Shown piece by piece: positions 58,593-64,000 of a stretch of DNA of 64,000 nt; position 1 is the first letter of the stretch, and every line of letters starts with the position of its first letter. A program made the translations under genes and the position numbers. The DNA is from Arthrobotrys musiformis. Its lineage: Eukaryota; Ascomycota; Orbiliomycetes; Orbiliales; Orbiliaceae. The notes under the pieces were generated by a model. That model was not told where the DNA came from. It worked only from the letters and a program-made list of their open reading frames with translations, and searched no databases. Where the stretch lies: the NCBI GenBank assembly GCA_036971715.1, contig JAVHJL010000003.1, forward strand, positions 558,001 through 622,000. The letters run 5' to 3'.

Positions 58593-59510
58593 GGGGTTTA
58601 TCAATACTACATCATGTTCGTAGCATACATACAAATATTTATATATATATCAAATTATCCATATCAGCCAAACATACCTGGGCAGGCAAATATTCCCCCA
58701 AAGTAAACGAATAGACCTCTGCATTGTAATAGTTACCACCGTTGATATTCTATCTTCGTTCCTACCCAAAAGAAACGTCTTACCTCGAAGTTGGGCATCT
58801 GCAATTTATAGCAGGGCCGTGTTGCATTTTGTGCGTTGCCGGCGTCGTCGCTTATCAAAGCTCCCCTCCTCCTTTCGGCTCTCCATTTTCAGCTTTATCG
58901 TTACGAACAGCCCACTTTGCTTTCGAACGAAGGAAACGAACGAAAACAACCAGCACACTTTGCATGCACCGCCATCTCAGCCAATAGCAGCCAGACATCG
59001 TCCCAGTTTCAGCACTAGTGGCTTCATATCGACAGCTCTACGCAGTTAGCCTTTGAAGTCCCCCCAAAGGTCCGGTGCCATCGAACCTCCAGCTGCTCTA
59101 GCAAAAGCCTACCTGCGTGTGAGCTTTCCACCACCCTGGAAGCTCATCCCGGACCAACACCACCCAATATTTCGCAGCCAAAAGCGCCAACTGCCCGGCG
59201 GCACTCTCGTTCGTCTTCAACAAACGTCTTCCCTGCCCAGCTGCTCTCTGAACTAAAGGCTCAGTCGGAATCGATCGTTGCGGGGCAGCTAGTCGCGGCA
59301 GGTGGGCTGCCTTCTTCTTCTTCCGCCGTCATATCCGACGACGACGAGCCCTCCTCTTCCGACATCCTTGTTCCTCAACCCACCCTTGCCACCTTATACG
59401 CCGGTTTCCAGGAATCCATAGACTCCTCGACGTCGACTAGCAGTAGAACCCCAACTGCTACACCTTATATTCCGAGAAGGCCTAGTGCTGAACCTTCAAC
59501 CACGGGACCG
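58593..59510. other. PP6/Sit4 upstream region with ATG-less open frame
   Basis: Promoter and leader of the phosphatase gene. From 59019 the phosphatase frame is open without a stop or ATG to 59511 (164 codons). Its last 110 codons look coding (PKAPTARRHSRSSSTNVFPA, QLLSELKAQSESIVAGQLVA, DDDEPSSSDILVPQPTLATL). A possible 3' splice site (ATATTTCGCAG) lies at 59177. Confidence 0.5.
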
Positions 59511-60708
59511 ATGAGTCTAGGAGAGAGCGGTTCGAGTTCGGGTGGGGGGCCAGATGAGTGGTTGGAGATGGCGAAGAAGTGCAAGTACCTGCCGGAGAGT
59601 GACATGAAAAGACTATGCGAGCTAGTAAAGGAGTGCTTGATGGAAGGTACGTTCGTTAGGATTAAAACGCTTGCCCTCCCTTTGGCCTCCTCGCTAATAG
59701 GAATGATACCTTCTTAGAATCGAATATCCAACCTGTTAAATCCCCTGTGACCGTGTGCGGTGATATCCACGGACAGTTCTATGATCTCATGGAACTCTTC
59801 AAAGTTGGCGGCGGCTTCCCACCTGATGTCAACTATGTCTTCCTCGGCGACTTTGTCGACCGTGGATACTTCTCCCTGGAAACATTCACGCTACTGATGT
59901 GCCTTAAGGCCAAATATCCTTCCCATATAACGCTCGTCCGAGGAAATCACGAAAGTCGCCAGATTACACAAGTCTACGGTTTCTACGAGGAATGTCAGAC
60001 AAAATACGGTAATGCCAGTGTTTGGAAGAGCTGCTGCCAGGTCTTCGACTTCTTGGCCTTGGCAGCTATCATCGATGGAAAGATTTTGTGTGTTCACGGT
60101 GGCTTGAGCCCTGAGATCAGGACGTTGGACCAGATCAGAGTGGTCGCACGTGCTCAGGAGATTCCCCATGAGGGTGCCTTTTGCGATTTAGTTTGGAGTG
60201 ACCCGGAAGGTAATAATCCACAAATTAGTTTTGATCCTATGAACATTAGTTAACGAGTGTTGCTAGATGTCGATACCTGGGCAGTTTCACCAAGAGGTGC
60301 TGGATGGCTGTTCGGTGACAAGGTTGCTTCGGAGGTTAGTTTGAAATTTTCTAGTTGATGAAGCTCCCCGAGCTAACAATAACGTCTCTAGTTCAACCAC
60401 GTCAACAACCTGACGCTCATTGCAAGGGCGCATCAGCTTGTCAACGAGGGATACAAGGTAAATGCTTCTCACCCCATTAGATTCTGTGGACCCGAAATTA
60501 ATTTTCTGTTCGTTATAGTACCACTTCAAGAACGCCGTCGTCACTGTTTGGTCGGCACCAAACTACTGCTACCGATGTGGTAATGTCGCTAGTATAATGC
60601 AGGTCAAGGAAGATCTACAGCCGGAATTCAAAATCTTCCGAGCCGTACCTGACGACCAAAGAGCCGTGCCACCTGGCAGAGCTGGAAGAGGAGAATACTT
60701 TTTGTAAC
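59511..60708 (+). CDS. sit4: PP6-type Ser/Thr phosphatase catalytic subunit, apparent frameshift near 3' end
   Basis: Five exons, join(59511..59646,59718..60209,60267..60334,60392..60457,60519..60708). The protein follows human PP6/yeast Sit4 almost residue for residue: KKCKYLPESDMKRLCELVKE, TVCGDIHGQFYDL, LGDFVDRGYFSLETF, RGNHESRQITQVYGFYEEC, CVHGGLSPEI, WSDPEDVDTW, TVWSAPNYCYRCGN. All metal and catalytic residues are present. The CKYLPE block and ESNIQPV favour PP6/Sit4 over PP2A and PP4. PP6 acts with SAPS-type subunits in cell-cycle and TOR signalling. After FRAVPDDQ the sequence has CAAAAG. With one A fewer it would read RAVPPGRAGRGEYFL and stop at 60708, the expected tail. As given, the frame instead runs KSRATWQSWKRR... 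to TAA at 60753-60755. Upstream of the ATG the frame stays open (see 58593-59510), so an N-terminal extension is possible. Confidence 0.88.
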
Positions 60709-60755
60709 AACATTTTTACCCTTCCCAATCTCTCGAGATATCAGCCTTCGAATAA

Positions 60756-61099
60756 GCCTTATTACTGGCCTGATGTTGACTCAAGCATTTGTACAAAGCA
60801 TATTACACAAGCGGATTTTGGTTTTTCTAACTGTAGGTTTAGAGAGGATATCAACCAGACTTGGGGGGCTTGTCGCTTTTATTCTGTGCTAATTGGCGAG
60901 CTCTTTTTATTTCCTGACGATCCCGAATTATTTCGCACTGGAATAATGCATACCTTTTTCCAACTCAACGGGCTGAATTATTTGTGACAGGTGAATCAAA
61001 TGAGATATAACCTTCGTGAAACAGGGAACGAACCACAAATGGGCTTACAAATTAGTTGTTTTTAGCTAACAGACAGGGACTGAACAACACTGCGTATGG
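60756..61099. other. Spacer between convergent phosphatase and flavin-oxidase-like genes
   Basis: Shared 3' flanks, T-rich. Nothing else seen. Confidence 0.5.
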
Positions 61100-61867
61100 C
61101 TACCAGTCAGCAATGAACCCCTTCCCATCCAGCTTCCAGAGGGCCTCTCCAAACCCACTTGAGCTGCTACCAGCAATCAAAATCCCCAAAAATAACCCCA
61201 TTAGTAAACACGCGAGGTACCCCCAAACCCTCAAGACCACCACCCATCCTTCTACTATCTTCGTCCACTCCCCCTTTCTCCTCCTCGCATTTCTCAGCCC
61301 AGGAAGCCCGTCTAAACTTCTCACGTTATTTTTCACCTGGTATTCCTCAAGTTTGCCATTGTCTACTTGCTTCTGGCCCCATTGATTCAGAGTATCCCGA
61401 TCCTCCCACTTCCCGTCGAGGAAGAGCGGTACACCATATCCACAGGATGTCTGAACCTTGAAGATATCGCAATAGATAATTGCTCTAGCGGTGGGTATTC
61501 CCTGTCCATTACTCTTCTCACCGACGCCTAAACTCGGCAGAAGGAGATTATACTCCGCGGTTCCATGTTCCACCACCCTCCCGCGACAGAATAGTCGAAG
61601 AATCCGGGGGCTTTGGTCGAATGAGCAGAACATTATTGTTATTCGGCCATTTTCGTAGAGGTGGGAGATTGTTTCGCAGCCGGAGCCTGTGGAGTCGAGG
61701 TAGAGGAGGGTTGATTCTGTGGGGATTGCGAGGGAGGATGTCGGGAGGCCCTTTGGGGAGATGTTTATGTGAGAACCCTTGAGGGGGGAACTGGCGGTGA
61801 AATAGAGGGGTTGGGAGAGAGCCCAGGTTTTGAGGTTTGGGTTGAGGGTTGGGTAGAATTGAGGCAT
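61100..61867 (-). CDS. FMN-binding split-barrel (pyridoxamine-phosphate-oxidase-like) protein
   Basis: Single exon, 255 residues from the first ATG (MPQFYPTLNPNLKTW). The N-terminal 150 residues match the fungal PNPOx-like family: WALSQPLYFTASSPLKGSHI, NISPKGLPTSSLAIPTESTL, YLDSTGSGCETISHLYENGR and ITIMFCSFDQSPRILRLFCR. This is the flavin split barrel. A central part has GYGVPLFLDGKWEDRDTLNQ. The C-terminus carries one hydrophobic segment (GWVVVLRVWGYLACLLMGLF) likely to be a membrane anchor, also seen in some fungal members. Enzymatic activity is unproven for this subfamily. The frame is open for 30 codons upstream of this ATG but contains no earlier ATG. Confidence 0.85.
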   Translation of the reverse strand: MPQFYPTLNPNLKTWALSQPLYFTASSPLKGSHINISPKGLPTSSLAIPTESTLLYLDSTGSGCETISHLYENGRITIMFCSFDQSPRILRLFCRGRVVEHGTAEYNLLLPSLGVGEKSNGQGIPTARAIIYCDIFKVQTSCGYGVPLFLDGKWEDRDTLNQWGQKQVDNGKLEEYQVKNNVRSLDGLPGLRNARRRKGEWTKIVEGWVVVLRVWGYLACLLMGLFLGILIAGSSSSGFGEALWKLDGKGFIADW

Positions 61868-62767
61868 TGTAGCGTCCCTTTTTTGGGGGTATTTACAAAA
61901 TGAACAGTGGGACAGATAGATTCGGGGGGAAGAGCGATAGAAAGGAAGTTGATTCACACGATTGGGGACTATATCGGTCTTTATATAACGTTATACCTAA
62001 AGCAGTTCGGAGGGAAGCTCGTTTACTCGATTGGAATGCTACAGGAATTGTGCCGTCGTTCCACAGGATGAATAGCCGGCTGCGGGCTAAACGGTATGAG
62101 TCGAATTTTCGCACGCTCCCTGTTGTAAATTGTGCGTTGGGGTACCGACCCAAACGAGGAGAGCCGACTGAGAGGAGGTTAATTAACCAGGTCGAAGTCA
62201 ATATGATTGAATCAAAGATCCCGGTGCATGTGTATTTTAAATGTTTAGGTACGGTGTCCAATTGGAGTAGCTGATGGTGGTGCTATGCAATATATGCATG
62301 ATATGATCAGTGTAGTGCGGGGAATCTAGCGTTTCCCCGAAGTCGGATACAACGGCCGCAGCCGGTTTTCCGAATAGCGTCCTGGTGGTTCAGTGGTGTA
62401 ACATGTCAAGACGGGAAATACCACATGGACGCGAACGAATTAGCGATTTTGGAAATGCTTTTTAGATTAAATTTATAAGTTCACTCAGGTGGAGCTACAT
62501 TTCCGAAGAGCTAGTCTCGTTCGTACCTTATCTTAATTTTCTATATTGGGAAGTTGGTCTCTCCAAAGCTTTCCCAGCTAGTCTCGTCCGGAACTCGAAA
62601 AATGACTTGACCCATTCGACCCCTAGACTATTGACCCATAGGTTTTTCAGTATACAGTGCAATATCCAGCTCTTAAAATGGTCTAATTAAGAGGCTTACA
62701 AGCTCCCCTGTTAAATGACATGTTTCAAAAAAAAAGAGACAACCATTATAGGTTCTAGATATATAAT
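61868..62767. other. Intergenic, with tRNA-like fragment
   Basis: Upstream of the flavin-oxidase-like gene and 3' of the mini gene. Frames at 61893-62274 are open on both strands without domains. A tRNA 5'-half-like string (CCTGGTGGTTCAGTGGTGTA) lies at 62381-62400, with no box B. Confidence 0.4.
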
Positions 62768-63190
62768 TTAACGACCAATGCGATTAAACAAGCTCCTGTT
62801 TTGAACAGCTGGAGCCAACTTGATCTCAGTAACGGTATCCTCGCCCACCTCGACGATTTCGAAGCTATCCTCGTCTCCGATTTTTATTTGGTATTTACCG
62901 TCCTGGTTTTGACTTTTAGAAATGTAACATCCACTTTTATAAAGGGCAGGAGACTGACCGCATAACTTTCAACGGTACCGATTTCGATTTCGGCGTCAGG
63001 GGCTTTGTTGAAGCTGACGAGGGTGCCCTAATAAATATACTTGTTAGGTCAGACCGTAATTTTTGAAAGAGGGTATACTGATGTTGAGGGGATGTTTACG
63101 GTCTATTTGAAAGTTGAAAGGACTCAGTTAGCTTAGGGAATTTACTTCAGAGCGTAGTTCGTAGATTGAGATTCTTACTTCGAATGCCAT
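62768..63190 (-). CDS. 79-residue unknown protein, four exons
   Basis: Small gene: complement(join(62768..62902,62959..63027,63079..63102,63179..63190)). The exons encode MAFE, TVNIPSTS, 23 residues (GTLVSFNKAPDAEIEIGTVE...) and 44 residues starting DGKYQIKIGDEDSFEIVEVG and ending FNRIGR. All junctions are phase 0 with GT-AG ends; donors are GTAAGA, GTATAC and GTCAGT. The introns are 76, 51 and 56 nt. The protein is acidic, beta-strand rich and has no signal peptide. I do not recognise a family. The regular phase-0 structure and protein-like composition argue for a real gene despite the small size. The second donor (GTATAC) is the weakest point of the model. Confidence 0.6.
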
Positions 63191-64000
63191 AGCGATGGTG
63201 AATTTATATAATTTTCTTTTGTGGTTATAGAATAGGTAGTTCGGATGGCTTGTTTCCCGACTTGATATTGATTGAGAAGGGAGGATCTAGATTGATAGAC
63301 TGGGACAATCAACAGGATATCAATGTCCATATTTATAGACCATTTAAGAGCATGTATAGATGCTTCCGATACAGAACGGGCGCTTTGATTGGTTCAATGA
63401 GGGGTAAAAGGAACGGTCAAGTATGCTTTAATTCTTGAGACCCACATTGATATACCTTGTTGCTGACATTATTTTGCATGTACGAATCGTCGTTAATTCA
63501 AAGTAGGTAGCTTTGCTGCCACCAAACCACCAATGGACCCACCAACCTCGCTAGTTCCTTATACTAGCTATCAGTCCGAGCTAATGCAGGTTGGTCTTGC
63601 CCATAACACATGCACAATTTAACCAGCTAATTTCACAACTTTGTGTACTGGACATACATATGCGCTGATATATGCCGCCACGACTGTTTTCTTCTCTTTT
63701 TCCCGGGTAGATCTTCAGGGATTGGGTATACACTGTTGACGTTAACTGAAACATGACAATCAATTGTGTCGTTATGCTTTCTTTGAGTCATGGAAGTTCT
63801 AAATGCCGTTTGTTGTAATTTTAATTTTAAATTTTAATTTTTAAATTTTTTTTTCGCAATTGCTCTGGTTTTGTTTGCCTTGGGCTTTACAATGAAAAAG
63901 TGCTGTCGATGAAGGCTGAATTGGGGGGCCCGCATCTGCATGGACATAGGATCATGCGGTACGTACGAAATGTAGATTCAGACCTCCACATCGAAATTGC
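63191..64000. other. Intergenic to right edge
   Basis: Promoter of the 79-residue gene, then AT-rich DNA. A TTTTAATTTTAAA-type low-complexity tract lies at about 63818-63853. No gene seen. Confidence 0.5.

Noticed and set aside
1..64000. CRISPR array, rRNA, or complete transposon
   Set aside because: No regularly spaced direct repeats, no rRNA core motifs and no transposase or reverse-transcriptase motifs were seen on either strand.

Overview
The window reads as nuclear DNA of a filamentous ascomycete (Pezizomycotina; a Leotiomycete-like genome is my guess). Genes are spaced far apart and split by short GT-AG introns of about 50-110 nt, several with a CTRAY-type branch point. The content is typical of such fungi: a Zn(II)2Cys6 regulator, F-box proteins, a fungal NLR-type receptor, small secreted proteins, and single-copy housekeeping genes (p23 co-chaperone, Vps24, PP6/Sit4 phosphatase). 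Nothing indicates a bacterial, viral or organellar origin. All gene models were built by eye from the sequence; no homology search was run.

Layout. 1-802: 5' part of an unknown disordered protein running off the left edge. 1.6-2.9 kb: a five-exon short-chain dehydrogenase. 5.7-7.4 kb: a DUF2235 (Tle1-like) alpha/beta hydrolase with one in-frame stop. 7.7 kb: an intron-containing tRNA-Thr(CGT). 8.3-12.5 kb: a PNP_UDP-NACHT-ankyrin receptor that looks like two genes until a 71-nt intron is removed. 13.5-14.8 kb: an F-box-like gene. 16.2 and 18.4 kb: two secreted proteins. 21.2 kb pirin, 23.0 kb p23/Sba1, 24.5 kb Vps24, 27.6 kb a protein with 9-residue tandem repeats, 29.1 kb an F-box protein. 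30.2-53.8 kb is almost empty and holds one convincing gene, a Zn2Cys6 regulator at 37.3 kb. 53.8 kb: a Cys-rich protein with a membrane or GPI-anchor tail. 56.9 kb: a five-exon MFS permease. 59.5 kb: the PP6/Sit4 catalytic subunit, with an apparent frameshift just before its conserved C-terminus. 61.1 kb: a split-barrel flavin-oxidase-like protein. 62.8 kb: a 79-residue, four-exon mini gene.

Most interesting points. (a) A 17-base motif occurs four times. One pair matches over 35 bp (33 identical) in inverted orientation around the hydrolase-tRNA-NLR block, and the second pair is inverted around the Cys-rich membrane protein. (b) The NLR-type receptor sits next to a DUF2235 hydrolase, an immunity-like neighbourhood. 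(c) Two otherwise well-preserved genes carry single-base lesions: a nonsense codon in the hydrolase, and an extra A that puts the phosphatase YFL tail out of frame. Either could be real, programmed, or an assembly error.

The genes do not form an obvious metabolic cluster. The housekeeping genes at 21-25 kb and 59-61 kb look like syntenic core. The 2-20 kb and 30-56 kb stretches look like lineage-specific accessory DNA.
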